In this document: in pieces, positions 42,842 to 50,987 of the stretch
How positions within the stretch are numbered: position 1 is the stretch's first letter
Layout of the letters: each line of letters starts with the position of its first letter
NCBI RefSeq assembly: GCF_018785265.1
Contig: NZ_WQPK01000047.1
Span: forward strand, 62,001 to 126,000
Source: Collinsella aerofaciens
GTDB lineage: Bacteria; Actinomycetota; Coriobacteriia; Coriobacteriales; Coriobacteriaceae
DNA length: 64,000 nucleotides
Reading direction: 5' to 3'
Position numbers and translations under genes: made by a program
The notes under the pieces: generated by a model
The model's database searches: none
The model's input: only the letters and a program-made list of their open reading frames with translations
What the model was told of the DNA's origin: nothing

Positions 42842-43924
42842 ATGTCAAAAGCTATTAATCCCTTTAAGCCAACAGCGGGCATGAATCCACCTGAGCTTAT
42901 CGGACGCGACGCTGTTTTGGATGACTTTGCCGAAGCTCTTGAGAATGGCCCTGGTGCCCCCGATCGACTCATGCGCATCTCGGGTGTCCGAGGCACAGGT
43001 AAAACGGTGCTCCTTAATGCATTGGGTGACCTTGCACGCAAAAAAGGATTCGAGGTCGTTGACGTTGCCTCCAATGCTGGTTTTTGCAATAGAATCCTCG
43101 AGGCTCTGCAGCGAAACGTTCGTCTTGAATCAATCTCGATTTCCCCATCGATTTTAGGGGTCAGCCTTGGCTCCATGGAGATGTCGAAGTCGGCCTCTCA
43201 TCTGGGCGAGGCGATGTACGATGCTGCGAAGCGCGGTGGTCTGCTCATTACGCTCGACGAGATCCAGGATGCCTCAACTGAGGAAATGCGCGAGCTAGGC
43301 AATGAGATGCAGCTCTTGATCCGCCAAGGAGCGAATGTCGCTTTCGCTTTCGCCGGACTGCCGACATCGGTAGATGGCGTGGTGGTGGATGATACGTTGA
43401 CGTTCCTTCAGCGAGCCAAACATGTTGAACTTACTCGGCTTTCCGATTTTGAAGTTGGCGGATCGTTTGAGGATACGATGAGACGAGCGGGCAAGGAGCT
43501 CGACAAAGGTGCCGCTGAGCTATTAACAAAAGCTTCGGCAGGCTATCCCTTTATGGTCCAGCTGGTCGGATATTACGCTTGGCAGGTTGCTGCGCGCAGT
43601 GGGGCGGAGAGCGTGAGCGAAGAGGCGGCTCGTAAGGGTATCCAGGCGGCTCTTGATAGCTTTAATGCTATGGTGATTGCCCCAGCGCTGCGCAGGGTGT
43701 CGGAACGGCAGTTTCAGTATCTCGCGGCGATGGCTCAATGCGAGGGCGTCGATATCGCCAACGGCGATATCGCCAAGAAGATGGGTTTGTCGGCGAACAA
43801 AGTTGGGTCATATCGCAAGCGTCTGATCGATGCGGGGTTGATTGAGCCCGCGGGCTATGGCTGTGTTTCGTTTGCAATTCCGTACATGCGCGATTATCTG
43901 TTGGAGACCGTTCGAGAGGACTAA
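42842..43924 (+). CDS. ATP-binding protein, AAA/STAND-like with C-terminal winged helix
   Basis: 360 aa. Begins with a conserved FKPTAGMNPPELIGRD and Walker A SGVRGTGKTV (about residues 48-57). Walker B is LLITLDEIQD, with a sensor FAFAGLP. The C-terminal 70 residues are a winged-helix DNA-binding domain (GDIAKKMGLSANKVGSYRKRL). This layout matches uncharacterised ATPases often found alone in Actinobacteria and Firmicutes. GAGGAGG precedes the ATG at 42842. Lower GC than its neighbours suggests transfer. Possible targets are the repeats just upstream. Confidence 0.8.
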   Translation: MSKAINPFKPTAGMNPPELIGRDAVLDDFAEALENGPGAPDRLMRISGVRGTGKTVLLNALGDLARKKGFEVVDVASNAGFCNRILEALQRNVRLESISISPSILGVSLGSMEMSKSASHLGEAMYDAAKRGGLLITLDEIQDASTEEMRELGNEMQLLIRQGANVAFAFAGLPTSVDGVVVDDTLTFLQRAKHVELTRLSDFEVGGSFEDTMRRAGKELDKGAAELLTKASAGYPFMVQLVGYYAWQVAARSGAESVSEEAARKGIQAALDSFNAMVIAPALRRVSERQFQYLAAMAQCEGVDIANGDIAKKMGLSANKVGSYRKRLIDAGLIEPAGYGCVSFAIPYMRDYLLETVRED

Positions 43925-43973
43925 TAAAGAATGGGCTGTCCGCGCTGTCGCTGGGGCCGTCCTTGTATCTTTG

Positions 43974-44028
43974 TCTCAACCTGTAACATCTGGAGGGGAT
44001 TAAGGCCTGCAGATGTTACAGGTTGAGA
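43974..44028. repeat. 19-bp perfect inverted repeat
   Basis: CTCAACCTGTAACATCTG (43975-43992) is the exact inverse of 44010-44027, extended by one pair, around a 17-base loop. No T-run follows, so it is not a standard terminator. It sits between the ATPase gene and tRNA-Ser. Confidence 0.75.
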
Positions 44029-44090
44029 TGATTGACTGAGACGTTTACTGGTAAAAGAGAGGTAAAAGAGGAAACGCCTCAAAATTCCCC

Positions 44091-44119
44091 TTGCCCAACT
44101 TCGGCTGTTTGGTTACTAT
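44091..44119 (+). promoter_or_regulatory. tRNA-Ser promoter
   Basis: TTGCCC (44091-44096), 17-base gap, TACTAT (44114-44119). Confidence 0.72.
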
Positions 44120-44133
44120 AGAACGGCTGTTAC

Positions 44134-44224
44134 GGAGAGCTGACCGAGAGGCCGAAGGTGCTCGCCTGCTAAGCGAGTATGCCCCAAAAGGGCATCTGGG
44201 GTTCGAATCCCCAGCTCTCCGCCA
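44134..44224 (+). tRNA. tRNA-Ser (GCT)
   Basis: 91 bases with long variable arm (GCCCCAAAAGGGC). Acceptor GGAGAGC/GCTCTCC, anticodon stem CTCGC/GCGAG with loop CTGCTAA (anticodon GCT), T-loop TTCGAAT, G73 and CCA encoded. Confidence 0.96.
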
Positions 44225-44239
44225 GTATGACTTTGAAGA

Positions 44240-44290
44240 AGGGTCCCATTTAGGGCCCTTTTTTATTATCAAGAATGTCAGCTGGGGATT
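44240..44290 (+). terminator. tRNA-Ser terminator plus decayed inverted T-arm
   Basis: AAGGGTCC with GGGCCCTT (one G-U pair) then six T residues. AGCTGGGGATT at 44280-44290 is an inverted copy of part of the tRNA-Ser T-arm and acceptor, the remnant of a tail repeat. Confidence 0.72.
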
Positions 44291-44400
44291 AGAGTCCGAA
44301 AGGGCGTGAACATTAGGCAAACACGGGGCGCTTGAAAACGGGGAGACCCAGGCGTGCTCGTGCACCCCGGTGTGGGGTTCCGAGGGGATGGAGTAGAAAT

Positions 44401-45552
44401 ATGGTAAAGGTCGGGCTGCGTAAGCCGAATCTAAAGACATCACTCAAGGCAAGAACGACCGGCAGAGCGAAGCGCGCGGTAAAGCGGGCGATAATCCCCG
44501 GCTATGGTAAGAAGGGCATGGGGTGGATCAAAAATCCGAAGAAGGCTGCTTAAAATGCCGTATACAGCAGAACGACCGTCGGAGTTGGGGATGTCGCTCG
44601 CGCCGTTGCTAAATCAGGCGCTCGGAGCTCGGCGTCAAGGACGTCCTCAATTACTGTTTCATCGCATGAAATTACACCTTTGGCGAAGCCTGAACAGAAA
44701 TCTCTCACTCGAGAGATTACGTCGGTTGACAGGGCAAACAAGACGCTTTTGCTATGCTTCCTTCTTGGGTGGTCGGGCGCTCATAGGGCGTATGCACGGA
44801 TGTGGGGTAGCTTCTTTCTATATCTCTTTACCTTTGGCCTTTTTGGATTTGGTTGGCTGTTTGATATTGTGACACTACTGATGAGACGCTCCGAGCTAAG
44901 GCGTCTCGGCGACAGTGATCCGACTCAACAGCAAGCGCCATGTTCCGTTGATTCTACATTCGATCGAAATGTCGCCGACTCCGGAAATTGGGAACAGCGT
45001 GGAGATGGGGAGGCTGCGGCTCGGCTAGAGCTTCAACGTAAAAACCGTGCCTATATGGAAGAAAACGGCATCGACGTGGAGATGTTTACCGAGGAAAAGG
45101 TCGCGGCGGACGCCTTGCGAACCATTGAGTCGGTATGCCCGTGCATGCTTAGGTTTGACCGAGGCATGAGCGAAGAGGAGCCAAGCATCAGCTTTTGCTC
45201 TCCAACAAAGACGGGGAAAATGCCCAAGAATGTTGTCGAGGCCCGCATTTACCATCAGGACGTGAAGCTATTGATGGATTCCCACGGCTTCGAATTGCCG
45301 GAGTATGGTGACAGCATCAATGTCATGATTAGTTATCTAGCTGATGGGCGCATAAATAAAGTCGATATCCATGGGTTCCATAATGGCCGCTCCGTTAGTG
45401 TCTCCATTCGCAGGCGGAGCGACGATCTTGTTATGACGAGTGCGGGCACCATCGGAGAAACGGGTGCCTGGCAATCGCTGTGTCCTGGGGCAGACCCCTC
45501 AGCTGGGGATCTTTTCAGGGCCTTGACCAAGGAGGTCGAAAGGATCTACTAG
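44401..45552 (+). pseudogene. TM2-type membrane protein gene split by an in-frame TAA
   Basis: The frame opens at ATG 44401 (MVKVGLRKPNLKTSLKART, then GYGKKGMGWIKNPKKAA) and meets TAA at 44551-44553. It stays open in the same frame to 45552. From memory of related proteins, KKAA is followed by Tyr and then N-x-V-Y-x-RTT; here the next codons read NAVYSRTTVG, so a single Tyr-to-stop change (TAT or TAC to TAA) explains the break. Downstream are a TM2-like pair of helices (KTLLLCFLLGWSGAHRAYARM, FFLYLFTFGLFGFGWLFD) and a 200-residue soluble part. Only a weak TTG start (44680) could restart the second half. It may be a nonsense-inactivated gene or need readthrough. Confidence 0.72.
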
Positions 45553-45655
45553 CATGCCCGGTGGACCCGTTTTCAAGGTCCGAAAAGACACAGCGAAGGT
45601 AAACGGCTAGCAATGTCGCTTTGGTGATTCTGACGCATCCCGTTTAAGAGGTATT

Positions 45656-45684
45656 CAAAAAGAGGCGCCCCGTTGGACGCCTCT
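45656..45684 (-). terminator. Terminator of the D,D-carboxypeptidase gene
   Basis: On the minus strand AGAGGCG...CGCCTCT is followed by a run of five T residues. Confidence 0.85.
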
Positions 45685-45713
45685 CCAATCTCAAATGTAA
45701 TGTTCCCCCAGCC

Positions 45714-47054
45714 CTACACCTCGGGCGCCTTGGCTACGGTCTCGCTTTCTGCCGTGAGTGGGCGGTTGTCGATGCGGCGGCCCAAGCGGTCGAGCTTCAC
45801 GAGGAGCCATTCAATGGGATTCGGCCCTGTGCCTTCCTCGTCGGCAACCAGGTCCATGACGGCGACCTTGGTGCCGTCCTGCTTGAGCGTAACGCTGCCT
45901 ACCTTGTCGCCAACATGCACCGTGCCCGAAAGGTCATCGTAGCTAACTTTTTCGGTCACTTTGCCGGCGAGTGAGAACACCGTTGTCTGTGCGGCGGGGT
46001 CGGCGAGCGTGGCGTCGATCGTCTTGTCCGTCCAATCTGTCTGGCTAATGCGTGCCATAAGCGGGTTGCCGTTGGCGGTCTTTTCCTGCGTGTTGGCGAT
46101 TGCGACCGTCACCTTGTGACCGTAGTACCAATTGGCAAGGGTAGCGGTATCGGTAAAGCGCTGATCGGTGGTGGTGGAGTTCAAAATAACGGTGTAGATC
46201 TCGTCGCCGTCGCGGTTGTAGGCGCTCGTAAAGCAATAGCCCGCGTCGTCGGTGGTGCCGGTCTTGCCACCGATGTTGCCATCTTGACCCAGCAAATAGT
46301 TATGCGTGTCCATGGAATGCGAATGGTCGGTGCCGTCGGCGCCCGTGACCTCGATCCAGGAATCCTCGCTCGCTACGACCTCGCGGATCGTGTCGTTTTT
46401 CATGGCCTCCTGCATCATCAGCGCTACGTCGTGTGCGGTTGAGTGCATATTGCCAGCCCACTCATCAAAGTCCAGACCATGCGGGTTTTCAAAAAGCGTA
46501 CCGGTGCAGCCGAGCTTCTTAGCGCGCTCGTTCATGGCCTTCACAAATGTGGCCTCGGCGTCTTTGGTCTTAGGGTCGATCTTCTTGCCCACATATTCGG
46601 CGAGAACGATGGCGGCGTCGTTGCCCGAGGGAATCATCAGGCCGCGCAGTGCCTGCTCCACGGTAAGCTCGTCGCCTTCGAGCAAGCCAGCGGTCGAATT
46701 ACCCACGGTGGCTGCGGCGTTGCTCACCGTGACCTTCTCGTCCATCTTGCAATTCTCGACGGTTAGGATTGCGGTCATGACCTTGGTGATCGAGGCAATC
46801 TTGACCTGCTCATCGGCGCCGCGGGCATAGTAGACGGTACCGTCTTTGCCCATGACGAGGGCATTGGTCGCATCGATATCGGGCAGGTTTTCGGCCGTGA
46901 TGCCGCGCGCATCGGCGGTTTTGCCGCAAACATTGTCGGTCGTGAGCACTTGGGCGCCGGCGACGGTGGGCGCGCCGGCGGCAAGGGCGATAGCGCAGAC
47001 AAAGCCGGCGGCAAGCTGGGCTGAGCGCTTTGCAAAAGAGGTGAGGGACTTCAC
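45714..47054 (-). CDS. dacA: D-alanyl-D-alanine carboxypeptidase (S11, PBP5 type)
   Basis: 446 aa, exported enzyme that trims the last D-Ala from peptidoglycan stems. Signal peptide (SAQLAAGFVCAIALAAGAP), then the three active-site motifs SITK (S88), SGN (S143) and KTG (K264). A C-terminal beta-rich domain follows. The start is uncertain: GTG at 47054 places the signal peptide at the N-terminus, but its ribosome site is weak. A longer frame reaches 47165. No C-terminal membrane anchor is obvious. Divergent from a VanR-like regulator. Confidence 0.9.
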   Translation of the reverse strand: MKSLTSFAKRSAQLAAGFVCAIALAAGAPTVAGAQVLTTDNVCGKTADARGITAENLPDIDATNALVMGKDGTVYYARGADEQVKIASITKVMTAILTVENCKMDEKVTVSNAAATVGNSTAGLLEGDELTVEQALRGLMIPSGNDAAIVLAEYVGKKIDPKTKDAEATFVKAMNERAKKLGCTGTLFENPHGLDFDEWAGNMHSTAHDVALMMQEAMKNDTIREVVASEDSWIEVTGADGTDHSHSMDTHNYLLGQDGNIGGKTGTTDDAGYCFTSAYNRDGDEIYTVILNSTTTDQRFTDTATLANWYYGHKVTVAIANTQEKTANGNPLMARISQTDWTDKTIDATLADPAAQTTVFSLAGKVTEKVSYDDLSGTVHVGDKVGSVTLKQDGTKVAVMDLVADEEGTGPNPIEWLLVKLDRLGRRIDNRPLTAESETVAKAPEV

Positions 47055-47251
47055 AGATTTCGCTTTCGACGGGATGGTCTCTTCTGGAACTAGAGTATAT
47101 CGTTTGCCGGCGTCGGCGATCATCGCGTGCGCGCTTGGCCCACATCCGCACCCGAACGGGCACAAGGGTGCTTAAGGCCGACTTAATCACCCACGCTTGT
47201 TGTGTGTGGCGTGCGTCGCCTCAGGCATAATGGAGCGCGAGAGGAGCACGC

Positions 47252-47947
47252 ATGAACGAGCGCATTTTGGTAGTTGATGACGAGAAGGCCATCGCCGACT
47301 TGGTTGGCATCTACCTTACAAAAGAGGGCTTTGATGTCCAGATTGCCTATAGCGGGGCCGATGCTGCCAAGGCGATTTTGGAGCAGGAGTTCGATCTGGC
47401 GCTGCTTGATGTCATGCTGCCCGATATCGATGGGTTTGAGCTGCTGCGTACGATCCGTTCCAGCCATACCTATCCCGTGATCATGCTGACGGCGCGCGAT
47501 GCCCAGCAAGACAAGATCGGGGGCCTTTCGCTTGGCGCGGACGATTACGTGGTTAAGCCGTTCCGTCCGCTGGAGCTCATCGCGCGCGTGCACGCTCAGC
47601 TTCGCCGCTACACCAGCTACGGTAGCCGTGCACAGGCGGCCGAGTCGCCGACCATTCAGCTCGACGGCTTGGAGATCAACCGCGATGCTCGTTCCGTGAC
47701 AGTGGACGGTTCACCGGTACGCCTCACACCCACCGAGTATTCAATCTTGCTGTATCTGGTCGAGCATCGCGGCAGCGTGGTGGCCGTGGAGGACCTGTTC
47801 CGCGCGGTGTGGAGCGAGGATTTTATGCCCGGCTCCAACAATACGGTGATGGTGCATATTCGCCACTTGCGCGAAAAGATCGGCGACGACGCACAAAAGC
47901 CACGCTTTATCAAAAACGTCTGGGGCGTCGGCTACATCATCGAATAA
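47252..47947 (+). CDS. OmpR/PhoB-type response regulator, VanR-like
   Basis: 231 aa. Receiver domain ILVVDDEKAIADLVGIYL with phospho-acceptor D53 (ALLDVMLPDIDG) and switch Lys in DYVVKPF, then a winged-helix DNA-binding domain (LTPTEYSILLYLVEHRG, RHLREKIGDD). Resembles VanR of enterococci. GAGAGGAG precedes the ATG. Its kinase follows 26 bases later. No vanHAX-type genes are nearby, so it more likely controls the cell wall in general. Confidence 0.88.
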   Translation: MNERILVVDDEKAIADLVGIYLTKEGFDVQIAYSGADAAKAILEQEFDLALLDVMLPDIDGFELLRTIRSSHTYPVIMLTARDAQQDKIGGLSLGADDYVVKPFRPLELIARVHAQLRRYTSYGSRAQAAESPTIQLDGLEINRDARSVTVDGSPVRLTPTEYSILLYLVEHRGSVVAVEDLFRAVWSEDFMPGSNNTVMVHIRHLREKIGDDAQKPRFIKNVWGVGYIIE

Positions 47948-47973
47948 CGCTTTTCGCTTGTGAGGATCTTGAT

Positions 47974-49212
47974 ATGACAAAAGACGATAGGCAAGCGTTC
48001 GAGGTGCCCGATCGGCTCTTTGAATACGTGAGGTCGGTCGTCGACAACCGCGCGCTTGCAACGGTGCTGCTCTTTTTGCTGAGCCTGCTGCTGATTGGCA
48101 TCGACAACATCGTCGGAATCTTGGCGGTGCTGCTTGTCGGCTTTTTGCTGATCGATCGATTTGAGATCGTGTGCCGCTGCGTGGTGATTGGCGGCGCCGC
48201 GTGGGCCATGACGTTGGCGATTGGCGCCATGGCGCTCGGCGGCATCGAAGGGCCGGTGCTGTTCGATGCCGGCTTTGTATTCAACATGCTTGGCTTTGTG
48301 CTGGCGCTTGCCGCGTGCGTGCTGTTCTTGTGCGGCCGTGCCCTGTACTACCAGGGCTACGAACAGGGCGAGCAGCATGCCGATTGTGTGCTGGCCGCTC
48401 GTATTCAAGATCGCCTGATCGATCACCCCGACACCTGGGACAACATCGACGGCGACTTCTTGGAGGTCGAGGGCGCCCTTAACCGCGTGCGTGACCGTGA
48501 GCGCAAGGTGCAGCAAGCTCTGCGTGACGAGTCGCATCGCAAGGACGATCTGGTTACGTACTTGGCACATGACCTACGCACCCCGCTTGCGAGCGTAGTG
48601 GGCTATCTTTCGCTGCTGCAAGAGGCTCCTGAGCTGCCGGTTGAGCAACGTGCGCACTTTACGGGCGTGGCTCTCGACAAGGCGCACCGGCTCGATGCGC
48701 TCATCGAAGAGTTCTTCGATATCACGCGCTTTGACTTCCACGATATCGTGCTCACGCGCGGCTATGTTGATCTGGGGTTGCTGCTGGCTCAGGTGGCTGA
48801 CGAGTTCTATCCCATCCTCAACGAGCAGCATAAGGAAGTCCAAGTTGATATTCGCGAGGACCTGACGGTGCTCGTGGATGGCGACAAAATGGCTCGCGTG
48901 TTCAACAACATCATGAAAAACGCTATTGCCTATAGCTATGAGGGCTCGACCATCACGATCGAGGCCAGACGCCGGGACGGCGGTGGCGTGCGCGTGCGCT
49001 TTATCAATCAGGGCGATCCCATCCCTGAGGCAAAGCTCAAGGTGATCTTTGAGAAGTTCTATCGCCTGGATGCGGCGCGTGCGACCAATCGCGGCGGCGC
49101 TGGACTGGGGCTTGCCATCGCCAAGGAGATCGTATGCGCGCACGGCGGTACCGTTGCATGTGAATCGACGCCCGAACACACGATATTCACCATCGAGCTG
49201 CCCGCCGCATAG
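47974..49212 (+). CDS. Sensor histidine kinase, VanS-like
   Basis: 412 aa. Four or so hydrophobic segments between about 27 and 125 and almost no extracellular domain, so it probably senses within the membrane. H-box YLAHDLRTPLASVVGYLSLL (H199) is very VanS-like; N-box NNIMKNAIAYS and G-box GGAGLGLAIAKEI follow. The ATG at 47974 has GAGGATC upstream. Confidence 0.87.
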   Translation: MTKDDRQAFEVPDRLFEYVRSVVDNRALATVLLFLLSLLLIGIDNIVGILAVLLVGFLLIDRFEIVCRCVVIGGAAWAMTLAIGAMALGGIEGPVLFDAGFVFNMLGFVLALAACVLFLCGRALYYQGYEQGEQHADCVLAARIQDRLIDHPDTWDNIDGDFLEVEGALNRVRDRERKVQQALRDESHRKDDLVTYLAHDLRTPLASVVGYLSLLQEAPELPVEQRAHFTGVALDKAHRLDALIEEFFDITRFDFHDIVLTRGYVDLGLLLAQVADEFYPILNEQHKEVQVDIREDLTVLVDGDKMARVFNNIMKNAIAYSYEGSTITIEARRRDGGGVRVRFINQGDPIPEAKLKVIFEKFYRLDAARATNRGGAGLGLAIAKEIVCAHGGTVACESTPEHTIFTIELPAA

Positions 49213-49315
49213 CCAGTGTGCCCTTACAAACACTTGACAATGCGCTCACGTGCATATGAGCCGCGATTCCTACTATCGATACTGCTGAATTGATATCGAT
49301 GTGGAGGTATGCGGT

Positions 49316-50191
49316 ATGACGGCTGCTGCGGCTGTGGAGCCCACGGAGCTTGAAGAACTCATGAAAGCGCAGGCCGAGGCCGCGCGCGAGCGCGAGGTTG
49401 GGGATGCGACTCGCCCCACGGCAGAGGATCTTGCCGCCTCGCCGACGCGTATCGATGTCGAGGGCCTCGACCTGTTCTATGGCGACCACCATGCGCTCAA
49501 GGACGTGAATATCAAGATCCGCGACAAGCAGATCACCTCGTTCATCGGGCCTTCGGGCTGCGGAAAGTCCACGTTGCTGCGCTGCTTTAACCGCATGAAC
49601 GACGGCATCAAGGATTGCCGCATCGAGGGCAAGATTGCGCTCGATGGTCAAGATATCCTGGGCGACTACGACATCTGCCGCCTTCGCCAGCGCGTGGGCA
49701 TGGTGTTCCAGCGCCCCAACCCGTTTCCCATGAGCATCTACGACAACGTCGCGTATGGTCCGCGCGGTATGGGTGTGCGCGATCGCGCTGCGCTGGATGA
49801 GCTGGTCGAGGACTCCCTTCGTCGCGCTGCGCTATGGGATGAGGTCAAGGACAAGCTCAAAGAGTCGGGTCTGGGTCTTTCGGGCGGCCAGCAGCAGCGT
49901 CTGTGCATCGCCCGCGCACTTGCCGTGCAGCCCGACATTCTGCTGATGGACGAGCCGACCTCGGCACTCGACCCTGTGTCGACGCTGGTGGTGGAGCAGC
50001 TGGCCTGCGAGCTCAAAGAGACCTGCACGCTCGTGGTCGTTACGCACAATATGCAGCAGGCGGCGCGTATCTCCGATTCGGTCGCATTCTTTTTGCTGGG
50101 TGAGCTGGTGGAGCACGCGCCCACCGCGCAACTCTTCAAGAATCCGACCGATCCGCGCACGGCGGATTATTTGACGGGACGTTTTGGCTGA
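49316..50191 (+). CDS. pstB: Phosphate ABC transporter ATP-binding protein
   Basis: 291 aa. Walker [26 protein letters not shown] (PstB-specific), signature [15 protein letters not shown], Walker [13 protein letters not shown] and VTHNMQQA. It has about 40 extra acidic residues at the N-terminus. GGAGG is 8 bases before the ATG at 49316. The partner genes pstS, pstC and pstA are not in this window, so pstB is separated from them and instead heads the PhoBR-like genes. Confidence 0.94.
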   Translation: MTAAAAVEPTELEELMKAQAEAAREREVGDATRPTAEDLAASPTRIDVEGLDLFYGDHHALKDVNIKIRDKQITSFIGPSGCGKSTLLRCFNRMNDGIKDCRIEGKIALDGQDILGDYDICRLRQRVGMVFQRPNPFPMSIYDNVAYGPRGMGVRDRAALDELVEDSLRRAALWDEVKDKLKESGLGLSGGQQQRLCIARALAVQPDILLMDEPTSALDPVSTLVVEQLACELKETCTLVVVTHNMQQAARISDSVAFFLLGELVEHAPTAQLFKNPTDPRTADYLTGRFG

Positions 50192-50255
50192 TACCATCTA
50201 GTAAAGGTACCTTTAGGGTTAAGATGCGGTCATGCCGGCCGCAAAGGGGTTCAAC

Positions 50256-50984
50256 ATGATCTATTACGTCGAGGACGATGACAACATCAGGGATTTGACG
50301 GTCTATGCACTGCGCAAGCAGGGGATTGAGGCCGAAGGCTTTTCGTGCGACGGTGAGTTTAAGGCTGCCGTGGCGCGACGGGTACCCGATGCCGTCCTGC
50401 TCGACATCATGCTGCCCGATACCGATGGCTTGGCGATTATGCGTCGACTGCGTGCCGATCGCCTGACGGCGACGGTGCCCATCATGATGCTTACCGCCAA
50501 GGATACCGAGCTCGACAAGGTGATGGCGCTCGATGGCGGTGCCGACGATTACCTGACTAAGCCGTTTTCGCTCATGGAGCTTGCGAGCCGCTGCCGCGCA
50601 CTGCTGCGTCGCGGCGGCATGGTCAAGCAGGCGAGCGATGTGCTCGGCGTGGGCGACATCGTGCTTTCGCCCAGCCATCGCGAGGTGACCGTTGCCGGCG
50701 AGCCGCTTAAGCTCACCCTGCGCGAGTTCGACCTGCTCGAGTACCTCATGCGTAAGCCCGGCGTGGTTTTTACCCGCGAGTCGTTGCTGCAGAGCGTGTG
50801 GGGCTGGGACTTCGACGGCGGTTCGCGCACCGTTGACGTGCACGTGCAGACGCTTCGCCAAAAACTGGGCGAGCATGCCAGCGCCATCGAGACCGTACGC
50901 GGCGTAGGCTACCGCTTGGCCGAGCCTTCTGCCGGTGATGGTACCGAAGGTGACGACACCGCGGCCACCGCATCGGAGGAGTAA
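50256..50984 (+). CDS. PhoB-like response regulator
   Basis: 242 aa. Receiver YYVEDDDNIRDLTVYAL with D50 (LLDIMLPDTDG), switch DYLTKPF, then winged helix (LTLREFDLLEYLMRKPG, SRTVDVHVQTLRQKLG). ATG 50256 is preferred over 50232 because AAAGGGG lies 6 bases before it. Placement after pstB suggests control of phosphate genes. Confidence 0.87.
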   Translation: MIYYVEDDDNIRDLTVYALRKQGIEAEGFSCDGEFKAAVARRVPDAVLLDIMLPDTDGLAIMRRLRADRLTATVPIMMLTAKDTELDKVMALDGGADDYLTKPFSLMELASRCRALLRRGGMVKQASDVLGVGDIVLSPSHREVTVAGEPLKLTLREFDLLEYLMRKPGVVFTRESLLQSVWGWDFDGGSRTVDVHVQTLRQKLGEHASAIETVRGVGYRLAEPSAGDGTEGDDTAATASEE

Positions 50985-50987
50985 CCC

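Noticed and set aside
43974-44028. Terminator of the ATPase gene
   Set aside because: Strong stem but no T-run on either strand; kept as an unassigned inverted repeat.
44680-45552. Independent gene starting at TTG 44680
   Set aside because: No ribosome site near the TTG, and the frame continues upstream in phase to the stop codon and beyond, so a split gene explains it better.
45714-49212. Vancomycin resistance cluster
   Set aside because: VanRS-like regulators and a carboxypeptidase are present, but no vanH, D-Ala-D-Lac ligase or vanX.
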